Below, in pieces: positions 1 through 11,465 of a DNA stretch of 64,000 nucleotides. The stretch is from assembly GCA_907163345.1 (NCBI GenBank), contig CAJQUN010000438.1, positions 248,001 through 312,000 of the forward strand. The letters are read 5' to 3'. Under the pieces are notes generated by a model. The model saw only the letters and a list, made by a program, of their open reading frames with translations. It made no database searches and was not told the DNA's origin. Each line of letters begins with the position of its first letter. The stretch's first letter is position 1. The stretch is from Haberlea rhodopensis. Lineage: Eukaryota > Streptophyta > Magnoliopsida > Lamiales > Gesneriaceae. Position numbers and translations under genes: made by a program.

Positions 1-1327
1 GAGCATTTGTGAAATGCATAATGTATTTTGATTGCATTAGATGGTTGTGCGTATGGTTATATATATATGTGTGTTGATATAGCTATGGAATGACCTAATC
101 TTGATATCGCCGCCACAAGCGTGCGTGATATTAGAGTAGTATAACCTTATAAGATATATGGGGTACTGGATGTATATGACCATTGTAGGGCATTGAGATG
201 CCTGAGAATGATCGTGGAATCATGTATTCATTATAAGACATTTGAGATGTCTAAGTATAATGGAGAATTGGTAAAATAAATGCTAGGCATTTGAGCTATC
301 TGTGATTGATAGCGAAGTTGAGAAATCAGTATTTGATATTGAGATATCCATATTTGCATGTATAATGAATTTGGAATCACTATCTATTGATATTCGAGAA
401 TTAGGCATGCGATGAGTTAAATCAATGTGTTGATTTACTGATTTTTGAGATTTGATGAGTTTGATGATTGTGAGAACAGGGATAGTACACGGAATCTCGG
501 ATGAGGACGTTGCCATCCAGGGAGTATCATTTAAAATTCATTAGTGTTTACTTTTGTTGTAAATTATGAATTTCATTATTGTGATTATGGGATTTTGTGT
601 ATTGGTATGCTCACCCCGTTGGGGGCTGTCTCTGTTGGGGCAGGTGAACAGGTACATCGATGGCTTTGGAGCTGAGCTCGAGCTGTTGATTGGATGTACT
701 CCCAGGATCGTGGTACCAGGGCTTGATGGAGCACGGTATCGTATAGGGTACTTATATACACCTGCGGGTTATATACACATTCATGATGCTTGCATGTGAG
801 CACGGTTATACTTGTATATGGGTTGTATATAAAGGCATGAGCCTTTCTCTCTTTCATTCTATGTTGCATGCAATTAAGGGTAGAATTGCTAAATGATATG
901 AGAGTCATTGGTGTATTATGTGGGTGTTGAAACCCACTTTTGTTGTCTTATTGTGTGGTGTCTTCCCTGGCTGGGAATTTACTTCGTGTTTCTGTTTTCT
1001 GTTGAGTATTGCGTTTTCCCTGGCCGGGAATTATGTTATGTGATGTGCTTTTTTTTCGGGATAGCTCAATTTATGGGGAGACTCTGCCCAAATTTTTATA
1101 AAAGTCCACAATGTAAAAAGTGGTGTAATGGGGATGGTAATGGGCGAAATCTATGAGTCTATTTGTTGGTAGAGATGATCTTATAACGTTGAATATTAAA
1201 GAAATTTTGTAATTGCCATTCAATGGTAAAGTATCATCTGAGTTTCCCGATTGATTTTTATTGAAAGCATGTGCCACACATAATGGCTAATACACTAATC
1301 AAGGGTTAAGGGCTTGGGGTCCTTACA
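1..1327 (+). mobile_element. Element F 5' LTR (3' portion only; cut by window start)
   Basis: This stretch matches 41741-42947 almost base for base. It ends in GGGGTCCTTACA directly before a primer-binding site, so it is the right part of a 5' LTR in plus orientation. Relative to the 3' LTR it has about 115 extra bases near 671-785, which are deleted in the 3' copy. It contains a dense run of short perfect hairpins at about 185-440, for example AGACAT-TTGAG-ATGTCT at 236-252. Small open frames here are not conserved between copies and I treat them as chance. Confidence 0.9.
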
Positions 1328-1331
1328 TTAG

Positions 1332-1343
1332 TGGTATCAGAGC
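1332..1343 (+). other. Primer-binding site of element F (tRNA-iMet)
   Basis: TGGTATCAGAGC lies four bases after the LTR end. It matches the complement of the plant initiator methionine tRNA 3' end, the usual primer of many Ty1/copia and Ty3/gypsy elements. It fixes F as a plus-strand retroelement and the LTR boundary at 1327. Confidence 0.92.
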
Positions 1344-1712
1344 AGTGGTTGCTCATTGGGACTGTTAAGGGCCTAGGAAGTTATTGATAGCACATATTTA
1401 TGCATGATGGCATTAATGTTGTACGACATAACTAATTGTTTATGTGCTTTTATGATATGAAAAGTGGTATTGCTAACCATTGTGGTTGCAGGAATCGTGT
1501 GGAACACGATAGGATGGCATTAATAGTGATGTTTAGCACTCTATATGTTACGTGCCAAGGAATCTAATTTTGGTAAGAAAATCAGGGAAAAGAAAGATAC
1601 GATGTATTGTCTGAGGACAGACTGGGTAGACAACCGACAGTGGAATACTCCGGTATGGTCTCAATTATTATTGAATATACTAATGCGTTTGTTCATGTTA
1701 TGTTCAAGCAAG

Positions 1713-2530
1713 GAAGGTACGTAAGAGACGTACGGGCATCTGACGGTAAACCATACTCCTATACTATGATCATGCTATGATTGCATAAGTATTTACGATG
1801 TTATGACGAAGATTATGATAAGTAAGTTTATAATGATGACGTGTGTGATGAATAAAGATGACTAGATGTTTACGATGATGTTATGATAAGTAAGTTTATG
1901 ATGATGATGTTTATATGATGTTTATATGATGTTTAATAATGATACGATGTTTATGAAAGGGTAAGATGCCCATATGGTAAGATGTCATACGAAGTTTATG
2001 AAAGGGTAAGATGCCCATATGGTAAGATGCCATACGATGTTTATGAAAGGCTAAGATGCCCATATGGTAAGACGCCATGCGATGTTTATGAAAGGGTAAG
2101 ATGCCCATATGGTAAGATGCCATACGATATTATTATGTGGTAAGATGCCACGGGGTAAGATGCCCATATGGTAAGAGGCCATACGATATTATTATGTGGT
2201 AAGATGCCACGGGGTAAGATGCCCATATGGTAAGAGGCCATACGATATTATTATGTGGTAAGATGCCACGGGGTAAGATGCCCATATGGTAAGAGGCCAT
2301 ACGATATTATTATGTGGTAAGATGCCACGGGGTAAGATGCCCATATGGTAAGAGGCCATACGATATTATTATGTGGTAAGATACCACGGGGTAATATGCC
2401 CATATGGTAAGAGGCCATACGATATTATTATGTGGTCAGATGCCCATACGGTAAGAGGCCATACGATACTTATGATGTGGTAAGATGCCATAAAACGTTA
2501 TGATGTTTACGATGCGGTAAGATACCATAT
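1713..2530 (+). repeat. Segment in F homologous to the J-type LTR
   Basis: From GGTACGTAAGAGACGTACGG onward, this follows the same order as the reverse complement of LTR J: the GTACGT inverted repeat, a GGCATC-GACGGTAA block, GATTGCATAAGTATTTA, ATGATGATGTTTATGA-rich spacers with GATAAGTAAGTTTATGATG, then the 59-bp array. The resemblance seems to start abruptly near 1713. I infer that a gypsy LTR fragment was captured downstream of F's primer-binding site, or that the two share an ancestor. Confidence 0.75.
1950..2475 (+). repeat. 59-bp tandem repeat array in F
   Basis: The word ACGATATTATTATGTGG recurs at 2183, 2242, 2301, 2360 and 2419, an exact 59-bp period. Shorter variants with ACGATGTTTATGAAAGGG precede it. 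Each unit holds GGTAAGATGCC and CCCATATGGTAAGAGGCC. The same unit in reverse complement forms arrays in LTRs J (51655-51962) and J2 (63066-63325). Confidence 0.93.
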
Positions 2531-2689
2531 GATGCTATGATGTTAATCAATTACATTAAGATCTGATGATTACGTGCATGAATATTTGAAACAAGGACAA
2601 TAAAAGTGGGTTAATGTGTTTAACCAGGAAGTATACTTAATTAAGATTCATGCATTTCTTTATTTATGTACATTTTCTATGATGATTGG

Positions 2690-3180
2690 CGATGGTTTAT
2701 ACCGCCGGACACGGATGATAGCGATGGTTCATTCCGCTGTGTCAATGATGATGATTCATTTTCTATGATGATGGGCGATGATTCATACCGCCAGACACAT
2801 GTATAGCGATGAGGCATTCTGCTGTGTCGGTTGACAATGATTCATGCCGTTGGGCATATGTATATGATGATTTACGATGACTCATTCTTCTATGATGATT
2901 GGCGATGATTCATGCCGCCAGATATGTTGATAGCGATGCGTCGTTCCGCTATTATGTGGACGATGATTCATGCTCAGGTGTATAGCGAGGTTTCATGCCA
3001 CTTATTATATGACGAGGTGTCATGCCGTCGATTCTATAGCGATGGATTGTGCCACTATGTACTCAGCACAGGATTATGCCGCCTTCGAGCGATGGGTGCT
3101 GATTACGCACTATTATCGAGCGACGGAGATAGGCATGCCGCTATCTTGTTAGCGATGGGGTATGGGATATTGCTATTTTA
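2690..3180 (+). repeat. Degenerate GCGATGATTCATGCCGCC array
   Basis: Irregular repeats of the type GGCGATGATTCATGCCGCC...ATAGCGATG...TTCCGCTGTGTC. Open frames across it are by-products of the repeat and show no known domain. Confidence 0.75.
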
Positions 3181-3782
3181 TTAGCATAATGGTGGATGGC
3201 ATACGTTGATGTACATGGACCGTCACGAGTTGACTAGGTTGTTTAGATGTCATTGTTGACATGTATCGTCACTAGTTGACGATGCCTTAGATGCCAATAG
3301 TGGGCATGTATCATCACGGGATGACGATGACGATGGTGTAGGAGATGTCTTATTAGACATGCACCATCGTTACGATGAACAATGCGTTGAGTATACGTAT
3401 TCAGTTGTATGCCTTGGGTGCCAGTGCCGAGCACAAGGTGGTGTCTACGTCACCGGTTGATGTGACCCTTATACCGAGCGGGTTGCTCGAGAAATGGATG
3501 GGCGCACTGTACATGTGATTGTACCGCAGCATATGTTGAGGTGATCATATTACGAGTGGTGATACCCTTGAGGTATGCTCGTTGGAATGGCTTTTTGGCC
3601 ATGTAATTTGATGACAGGAGTAATCATGGAGGAAATTACTCGCTTTCTGTCGATATGACATGTGGTAGACATGGTCACACCACCCTTGAGGGTGTAGAAT
3701 GGGTCCTAAAGGATTAGGATCAGGTTACGTTAAGTACATAGGGACACTGGAGTGTCCAGGGTGTATCGGCATTAGAGGAACG

Positions 3783-4330
3783 TGTAAGTAATCCAACAAG
3801 CATACAACGCAGCGGAATTTAAAAAAAATTTGGATTACTAGACACCGGATCTATACATAGGGATTCATATCGGATAAAGGAATCAAAGGTCTCACCCTTG
3901 TAGCGTGTTTGAGCAGATTCCACGGAGCAGCACCACGTCCAACGCCTTCTTCGAGTCACAAGCAAAACTTATCAAGTTTTGCCTCAACGGTATCCACACG
4001 ATCAAATCGGGTGAAGGGATAGTTTAAGAACAAGTTGCTAGACAAGTTCTTAAACAGGAACAAGAAACACACTCGATTCTAAATCGAAAACTCGCCGGAA
4101 ATCACACAAGCCCACTTCGGTGATGAAGAAACCGAGAGCACTTTTGTGATTGTAGAAGGCGGCCGTGTGTTCTTTCTTGTGTGTAGGTTGGAATGATCTT
4201 TTAATTCATTGTCTTACAATTAATTATACCATGTTATTAAAAGGGCTTAATTAAGTTCAAGACTTTCTTAAAGTCTTATGGGCCCAAACCCATGATTTAA
4301 TTAAAATCTTTTAATCACTTAATTAAGACT
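3783..4330 (-). mobile_element. Copia A 3' LTR, distal (U5) part
   Basis: Matches 37428-37975 of the other LTR. It ends where element E is inserted. The last five bases, AGACT (4326-4330), are duplicated at 10477-10481 on the far side of E. Confidence 0.95.
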
Positions 4331-6454
4331 TGTAAGGACCCTAATCCTTAAGTGCGGAAATAAAGCATAATAGAGCTAATATAATGATCAGAGTGAGAAA
4401 AGAACATGTTGAGTCTATGAGCTTAAGCATTACATGCCATAATAATAAGGACTTCCAAAAAGAATGGATTAATTACATTCCTCATCAATGAATGCTATCA
4501 ACTAGTTTTACACTACTCCTAGAGTAGACACTAGACAAAAATAATCCTGTCCTTTAATCCTCAAAAGAATGCTTCACAAGCTCACCACCTCAACCCGTTC
4601 AAGCTTGCTATCATGCCAAAAAGGTACCTACAAGGACAACCCCCAAACATGAGCAATAATAATCATTCATATTCTACACAATATGAAGATAAAGCGTAAA
4701 TGCATAATCAATATAAAACACTTCCTGTTTTCCATGCATTTCAAACGCTTCCCGTTTGGTTGTCCCTGTACCATAACTCATGAGTATAATCAACAGATTA
4801 TTTTTAATGGCCAAAACATGTCATGACATCATATACCATCTCAACTGTACCAAATATTGGTCACCATTCCCTAGTCTGTCCATCACAGTGTATTTTAATG
4901 CCCCTCGCTTATTTTCATATGAGCGGCATAGGATAACCTCGCTTCAACGGACTGCGGGACTCCCACCCCTCGCCTCTCGTTGAGCGGCAAATACCCTTTC
5001 CTCGCCCCATATGATAACCACGCTCAAATGTGACATGCGGCGCTCCCACCCCTCGCTTCACATTTAGCGGAACCAATACAAAAAGCGGCAAGCATTAAAA
5101 TCATCAAAGGATGACCACGACTCATGGGATGTGCATCCAATAATCATAATATGCATCTATCATCAATATGCATCAATTACCATGTATATGCATCCACAAT
5201 ACAATACCACATATGGCATAAATCAACATGTATATGCATCCACAATGCAATACCACATATATACCCGCATCCACAATGCATAATCAATGAGTATATAAAA
5301 TACATGTTACCGTTGGGTGCCCGTACGTCCACTACGTACCTTTCCAAAAGTGGAATTGGTCCGGCTTCAATTCCTCGGTTGTGTTGCTACCTGGGATGGT
5401 TCTACACAATCACACAACCCCATATTAGAAGCCAAATAATAGCCAAATACCAAAAATTTGACAAAATAAACCATTTTCTAAAATTCAACAGGCGGCGATC
5501 GATCGCTTCCCATAGGCGATCGGTCGCCTCAAAATTTACACAGCGGCGATCGGTCGCCCCAAACATGGCGATCGATCGCCATTCCTTTGAAAAACCCACT
5601 GCCTCTCGGCGATCGGTCGCCCCATTTTAGGCGATCGATCGCCTAACCCGTAAAAATGCCACTGTCTCTTGGCGATCGGTCGCCTCTTTTCAGGCGATCG
5701 ATCGCCTCGCGCAGACATGCGTTTTTCCACCATTTTTGTTCCCAAAATTTCTTCCAACCCAATCCAACATTTATACCAACCAACCAACAACATCAATATC
5801 AACATAAACCACCAAAATACACCTTAAAACAACCATAAATCCAACCTTTAAACAAACCCACAACAACCCAACAAAACCCATTTTAAAATCATTAAAAATC
5901 AAACCAAACTCAAACAAAACCTTACAAAATTAAAGCATGAGGTACCCATACCTCTTGGGGATCTCAAATCACCCAATACTCTCCACAATACAAGATTTTG
6001 CAAGGAATTCTCTCCACCCAAAGGCTTGAGTTCGAAAATGGAAGGGGTAGGGTTTGTGGATTTGATTTGGTAAAGTGAAATAAGAGTGGATGGGGGTGGG
6101 GTTGGGTATAAAAGGTGTTGGATTAAAATTAAAATGCATACCAAGATCTTCCATGGTGTATAAAATACTCCAACATGATATTTTTCAAAGCATTTAGTCA
6201 AAATGCACCATAATATCAATTAACACATGATTTCTAATAAATTGCTAACCAAAGGCAAATAATCATGCTTCCAATAATATTTACCCAACATGCACCACAT
6301 GCACCCTGAAATGCAACCCCGGGTCACCCTATCCACATGACCATGCATTTCCACATAAGGTAAATAAATCCCAAAACATAATCAATTACCACATAATTAA
6401 TCATGTAAACACAATTAAAGCCAAATAGCAATTAACCATTTCGGGGATGTCACA
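4331..6454 (-). mobile_element. Element E 3' LTR (2124 bp)
   Basis: On the minus strand it runs from TGTGACATCCCCGAAA (6454) to GGTCCTTACA (4331). It holds a tandem block with GCTCCCACCCCTCGC (about 4900-5080), the inverted repeat GTACGT-CCACT-ACGTAC near 5322-5338, and eight CGATCGATCG-type palindromes (5493-5712). Open frames in it are not conserved genes. Confidence 0.9.
5493..5712. repeat. CGATCGATCG palindrome cluster in LTR E
   Basis: Eight copies of GGCGATCGATCGCC or GGCGATCGGTCGCC, spaced about 20-45 bp. The phrase CTGCCTCTCGGCGATCG between copies also occurs, in the same element sense, in OTA LTR I. Confidence 0.95.
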
Positions 6455-6473
6455 ATACTCCCCTACTTATAAG
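6455..6473 (-). other. Polypurine tract of E
   Basis: On the minus strand, AAGTAGGGGAGTAT lies directly before the LTR start TGTGACATCC. Just upstream GATTTCG-AGGA-CGAAATC can fold as a 7-bp hairpin and also encodes the end of the reading frame. This is the expected plus-strand primer. Confidence 0.85.
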
Positions 6474-6757
6474 ATTTCGTCCTCGAAATCACATGCACTT
6501 ACCCCAACAGAAACTAAACATAAACTCATACCAGAGAATAGTTCCGGGTAGTGCTGCACCATATGCTGCTCCGTCTCCCACGTAGCCTCCTCGACACCCC
6601 TGCGATCCCACTGAACCTTGATCATAGGTATCACTTTGTTCCGAAGTCTACGGTCTGCTCTGTCCAGAATTCTAACAGGCCGTTCCACATAAGACACATC
6701 GGATTCCAACTGAACTTCGGAAGGCTGTAACACGTGAGACGGATCCGGCTCATACTT
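6467..6757 (-). pseudogene. E chromodomain region (pol C-terminus, broken)
   Basis: Encodes the C-terminal tail of the Ty3 polyprotein. A chromodomain-like stretch holds the aromatic and charged pattern VQWDRRGVEEATWE, as in chromovirus integrases that target chromatin. It is separated from the integrase frame by an in-frame TGA near 6755, where the related element D has an arginine codon, so the break is a single CGA-to-TGA change. The frame ends at the PPT. It is close to the C-terminus of D. Confidence 0.88.
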
Positions 6758-8617
6758 TCACAGCATCGATACATGAAACACATCATGTATCCCAGATAAA
6801 GAAGGCGGCAAAGCCAGTCGGTAAGCTAAGGTGCCAATGCGCTGCAAAATCTCGTACGGTCCCACAAACCTCGGAGACAGTTTCCCGCGCATCCCAAATC
6901 GCACAACGCCTCTGAAAGGCGAGATCTTCAAAAAGATCTTATCTCCCAACTGAAATTCCAACGGTCTCCGCCGTTTATTTGCATAAGCTGCCTGTCTGTC
7001 CTGGGCCGCTTTCATTTTCTGCCTTATAATCTTTATCTTCTCTTCCATTTCCCGGATCAACTCAGGCCCTCCGACTGATCTACTGTCCAAATCATCCCAA
7101 CATAAGGGTGATCTACATCGTCTGCCATAAAGAGCTTCAAACGGAGCCATCTGAATACTTGCCTGGTAGCTATTGTTATAAGAAAACTCTACCAAAGGCA
7201 CTGAATCTTGCCAAGAGGCGTCGAACTCCAATACGCAAGCTCTCAACATGTCCTCGAGCGTCTGGATAGTGCGCTCAGTCTGGCCATCCGTCTGAGGATG
7301 ATAAGCAGTGCTCAACCTGACCTCAGTTCCCAAAGCTGACTGAAGGCCTTCCCAAAAATGAGATGTGAATCGCGGATCTCGATCTGACACAATAGAAACG
7401 GGGATCCCATGCAATCTCACCACATCTCTAATATATAACTGCGCCATCCTCAAGAATGTAAAGGTCATGCTATAGGGGATAAAGTGGGCTACCTTGGTCA
7501 ATCTGTCCACAATCACCCAAATAGCATCGAAGCCTGAAGCACTCCTCGGCAAATGAGTCACGAAGTCCATGGAAATGTGCTCCCACTTCCACTTCGGTAT
7601 CTCCAAGCTCCTCAATTCGCCGCCAGGTCTCTGCCTCTCTGCCTTAACCTGCTGGCAGATCAGACACCTCTTCACAAAAGCGACGACATCAGACTTCATT
7701 CTCTTCCACCAAAACTGACCACGCAGATCTCTGTACATCTTCTTCCCGCCTGGGTGGATACTAAGTCTGCTACTGTGAGCTCGCTCCAAGATTCCCTTAC
7801 GCAATTCCGGCGTACTCGGAACTACCCAGCGGTTACCCAATCTCAAAGATCCGTCGTCGGCCACTCTGAACTTCGTCGGCTGCCCAAGATGCACTATAGA
7901 CAACCATCTCTGAACCTCAGCATCTGATCTCTGAGCTCTCCTGATGTTCTCATAAATATCTGGCTCAGCTAATAAGGTAGAGACATACACTGGTGATGCA
8001 TCTATATCAAAATCATAGCCGAGATGGCAATAGGAGGTCATCATAGCCGACAGATGGATGACGTCCTCAGCAGAACTCCTCACCTTCCGGCTCAAGGCGT
8101 CCGCTGTCAAATTGGCTTTCCCGGGATGGTACTCTATCTCACAGTCATAGTCCTTGAGTAGGTCCATCCATCTCCTCTGTCTCATGTTCAGCTCCGCCTG
8201 AGTGAATAGAAACTTGAGGCTCTTGTGATCCGTGTATATGGTGAATGAAGTACCATACAAATAATGCCTCCAGATCTTCAGGGCGAAGATGATAGCCGCC
8301 AATTCCAAGTCATGAACTGGATATCTGGTCTCATGCGGCTTCAACTGCCTCGATGCATAAGCTACCACATGCTTATCTTGCATCAGAACACACCCAAGGC
8401 CCTGCAGTGATGCATCAGTATACAGAACAAATCTGGAGTTCTCCGTCGGGATCACTAATACTGGCGCCGTCGTCAACCGGTGTTTCAACTCCTGGAAGCT
8501 CTCCTCACAAGCTTCTGACCAAAAGAAAGGCACACCCTTCTGAGTCAACTGAGTCAGCGGCTTGGCAATCTTCGAAAAAGCCCTCAACAAAGCGCCGATA
8601 ATACCCGGCCAAACCAA
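6758..8617 (-). pseudogene. E RNase H and integrase of pol
   Basis: A 619-codon open stretch, part of a former polyprotein. In order: RNase H with YTDASLQG, ATDHKSL-like and ADALSR motifs; an integrase zinc-binding HHCC module (H...HPGGKK...CLICQ); a DDE core (SMDFVTHLP, VSDRDPRF, GQTERT); and a GPY/F-type module (FVGPYEILQRIG). It is closely similar to D but in a different subfamily of LTR. A one-base shift near 8560 separates it from the RT frame. The apparent first methionine is not a real start. Confidence 0.9.
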
Positions 8618-9827
8618 GAAAACTCCGGATCTCAGGCACAGAAGTGGGGGCAGCCCACTCCATCACAGCCTCAATCTTCTTGGGATCTACAGATATCCCG
8701 CTGCTCGATATGACATGCCCCAGAAACACTACACTGCTCAGCCAAAACTCGCACTTACTGAGCTTAGCATACAACTGATGCTCTCTAAGAATCTGAAGCA
8801 CTGTCCTCAAGTGTTTCACATGATCTTCCTCGCTCCGGGAGTAGATAAGAATGTCGTCAATAAACACGATGACGAACTGATCAAGATACTGCTGAAACAC
8901 TCTGTTCATCAGACTCATGAAGACTGCTGGAGCATTCGTCACACCGAACGGCATCACTAGGAACTCATAATGCCCGTATCGTGTCCGGAATGCTGTCTTC
9001 TGCACATCATCCTTTCTGACCCGAATCTGATGATACCCGGACCTCAAATCAATCTTGCTATACACCCTGGTACCTTGCAACTGATCAAACAAGTCGTCAA
9101 TCCTTGGGAGAGGATACTTGTTCTTCACTGTAGCCTTATTCAGTTGCCGGTAATCGATGCACAGCCGCATCGAACCGTCCTTCTTCTTCACAAAGAGAAC
9201 TGGTGCGCCCCATGGCGACACGCTCGGGCGTATATATCCCTTGTCCAAGAGATCCTGCAACTGCTCTTTCAACTCTCTCAACTCCGCCGGTGCCATCCTA
9301 TAAGGTGCACGAGAGATAGCGGATGTCCCTGGCAACAGTTCGATCCCAAACTCAACTTCCCTAGCCGGTGGGAATCCTGGGATCTCTTCTGGGAATACAT
9401 CAGCAAACTCTGCCACTACTGGCACATCCTCAACTCTCAGTTCTTTACTCTTCCCAGACGTGTCCACGGCATAAATAAGATAGCCCGTGTGACCACGTTC
9501 CAACAACTGAGACATCTTGATCGCTGAAATCAACGGAATCTTCGCACGAGACCCGTTGCCAAAGAAAGTCCACTGACTGCCCAACTCAGGTCTGAACCTC
9601 ACTGTTCTCTGCCGGCAATCTACCACTGCCTGATATCTGTTCAGAACATCTATACCCAAGATGCAGTCGAAGTCTAACATACCCAGCACAATCAAGTCTG
9701 ATCTCAATTCGTTGCCCTCAAAATAAATGAGGCAGTCTGCCATAACTGATCCGCAACGACATTTCTTCCAGTGGGTGTCGAGACAAGGAGAGGCGTGGGT
9801 AAAGAAGACGTGCGCATATGGTGTCTC
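8505..9827 (-). pseudogene. E protease tail and reverse transcriptase of pol
   Basis: The open stretch below 9743 holds RT with LCIDYRQLNKATVKNKYPLP, YSKIDLRSGYHQI, the catalytic box VIVFIDDILIYS, and FLGHVISSSGI in the connection region. Upstream, a shifted frame retains the protease-RT linker (LPTPLLVSTPTGR) to about 9827, where retroelement sequence stops and LTR-derived sequence begins. The catalytic DTG of protease and all of Gag are missing, so E could not have made its own particle. Confidence 0.88.
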
Positions 9828-9885
9828 TCATTGAGCGGCAAATACCCTCGCCTCTCATTGAGCGGCAAATACCCTTTCCTCGTCC
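9826..9885 (-). repeat. Direct LTR scrap at the E rearrangement junction
   Basis: Contains two copies of CTCTCATTGAGCGGCAAATA, matching about 4971-5013 of the left LTR in the same orientation. It joins protease sequence through a shared GAGA and joins the inverted arm at a CATATG-like palindrome. These short identities are the expected marks of template switching. Confidence 0.8.
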
Positions 9886-10476
9886 TATATGTAAATAAGC
9901 GAGGGGCATTAAAATACACTGTGATGGACAGACTAGGGAATGGTGACCAATATTTGGTACAGTTGAGATGGTATATGATGTCATGACATGTTTTGGCCAT
10001 TAAAAATAATCTGTTGATTATACTCATGAGTTATGGTACAGGGACAACCAAACGGGAAGCGTTTGAAATGCATGGAAAACAGGAAGTGTTTTATATTGAT
10101 TATGCATTTACGCTTTATCTTCATATTGTGTAGAATATGAATGATTATTATTGCTCATGTTTGGGGGTTGTCCTTGTAGGTACCTTTTTGGCATGATAGC
10201 AAGCTTGAACGGGTTGAGGTGGTGAGCTTGTGAAGCATTCTTTTGAGGATTAAAGGACAGGATTATTTTTGTCTAGTGTCTACTCTAGGAGTAGTGTAAA
10301 ACTAGTTGATAGCATTCATTGATGAGGAATGTAATTAATCCATTCTTTTTGGAAGTCCTTATTATTATGGCATGTAATGCTTAAGCTCATAGACTCAACA
10401 TGTTCTTTTCTCACTCTGATCATTATATTAGCTCTATTATGCTTTATTTCCGCACTTAAGGATTAGGGTCCTTACA
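9886..10476 (+). mobile_element. Inverted LTR arm of E
   Basis: Reverse complement of 4331 to about 4923, nearly identical by eye, including the LTR terminus. It represents the U5-side end of the LTR. The encoded residues of the two arms are the same over about 45 codons, so they separated recently. Confidence 0.93.
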
Positions 10477-10481
10477 AGACT

Positions 10482-11443
10482 CTTCTTAATTAATTAATTC
10501 ATCCAATGAATTTAATTTCTCTTATCGATTTAATCTTTTGTGCGACCCGATAGGATCTTGTAATGTTGGCAGTGACATAAAATCTCATTTTATGTCGCAA
10601 GCAATGAGCGGTATCTAGCAACACATCAATGCTACCCAAATTACAAGAATGTCAATGACTAGACATAACCTAGGAACTTGTGATAATATTAGCCATGTAA
10701 CTTAATCCCTTTGTCCTTTGTGTTTAGATTGAACACGAGTCATGGAATAGTCATACTCGTATATTCAATCTTTATTTCTTGATCCCCAAGTAGAACTAGA
10801 ATAAACGAATAAGCTCGATATCTCATATCGACTCATTCGAGCATGGCCATGCTTTTTAGTTCTCACTTGATCAAGGGCCAAACACATCTCCTGTTATATA
10901 GGAGGGACAAATCCTATCTCGATCAGTCAACATCCCTCTACATAATTCGTAGTGTATCCAATAGTCGCCTTTATAGTTTACCCTATTACGGGTAACGTTT
11001 GACAATTTCAAGATACATAACTCCTTATGTTGGGATCTCTGATGATCACAAGTCGTAAGGATTACATACATTATTATCACTATGAGAATTGCATATGACG
11101 ATCATATAACTATCCATGTTGCATTCTCATGGTGGGTCTGTCCAGTACATCGTTCTCTAACATGTACCCATGTGTTGATTTGATATCTCATATCAATGAA
11201 CAATTCATCAATCAACACATACTAGTCTCCACGTATTATCATTATCCCTATTCATGATAATACTTGACTAGGGACATCTTTAAGAATAATACAATATTAT
11301 TGTAAGGACATTAACATATATATTAATTTATATTGCACAGTTAATCGAATAATATATACTAATGATTTGCCATTAACAAAATCATAATACAGTATATGTC
11401 ACAAACAATCATCTAATGACTTGTCTTAGGGCATATCCCAACA
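10482..11443 (-). mobile_element. Copia A 3' LTR, proximal (U3) part
   Basis: Continuation of the LTR after E. Ends GGGCATATCCCAACA on the plus strand, which is the TGTTGGGATATGCCC start in element sense. Matches 37976-38937. Confidence 0.95.
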
Positions 11444-11462
11444 AATCTCCCACTTGCACTAA
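11444..11462 (-). other. Polypurine tract of copia A
   Basis: On the minus strand AGTGCAAGTGGGAGATT immediately precedes the LTR, identical to the site in copia B. Confidence 0.88.
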
Positions 11463-11465
11463 GAC

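Larger units (their letters stand above)
1328..3782 (+). mobile_element. Element F internal region, 5' half, non-coding
   Basis: Begins with the primer-binding site and continues until copia A interrupts it at 3783. No Gag, protease, RT, RNase H or integrase motif is visible in any frame. The content is repeats and short hairpins: an LTR-derived segment with a 59-bp array (about 1713-2530), a degenerate GCGATGATTCATGCCGCC-type array (2690-3180), then consecutive stem-loops at 3240-3780, such as ATGTCT-TATT-AGACAT and GACACT-GG-AGTGTC. It resumes at 38943. About 4.1 kb of internal DNA without coding capacity fits a large retrotransposon derivative (LARD). Confidence 0.85.
4331..10476 (-). mobile_element. 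Gypsy chromovirus E with inverted LTR arms
   Basis: A 6.1-kb insertion in copia A's LTR. Both outer ends are the same LTR terminus: TGTAAGGACC at 4331 and its reverse complement GGTCCTTACA at 10476. About 590 bp at each end are inverted copies. It is flanked by a perfect 5-bp TSD, AGACT, and the unoccupied site is visible in copia A's other LTR at 37971-37975. Inside, minus strand, are a truncated protease, RT, RNase H, integrase and chromodomain. Gag, the PBS and a normal 5' LTR are absent. The rearranged molecule appears to have been integrated by normal integrase chemistry using two U5 ends. Confidence 0.9.

Noticed and set aside
1950..2475. Regular repeats resembling a CRISPR array
   Set aside because: It is a direct 59-bp tandem repeat with no unique spacers and no cas genes, in plant nuclear DNA.
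2912..3184. 90-codon frame in the F interior
   Set aside because: Product of the degenerate GCGATG repeat; another frame across the same repeat is also open.
5124..5630. 168-codon frame in LTR E
   Set aside because: It crosses the palindrome cluster, which yields RRS/RSIA-like peptides in many frames. It is not conserved in other LTRs.
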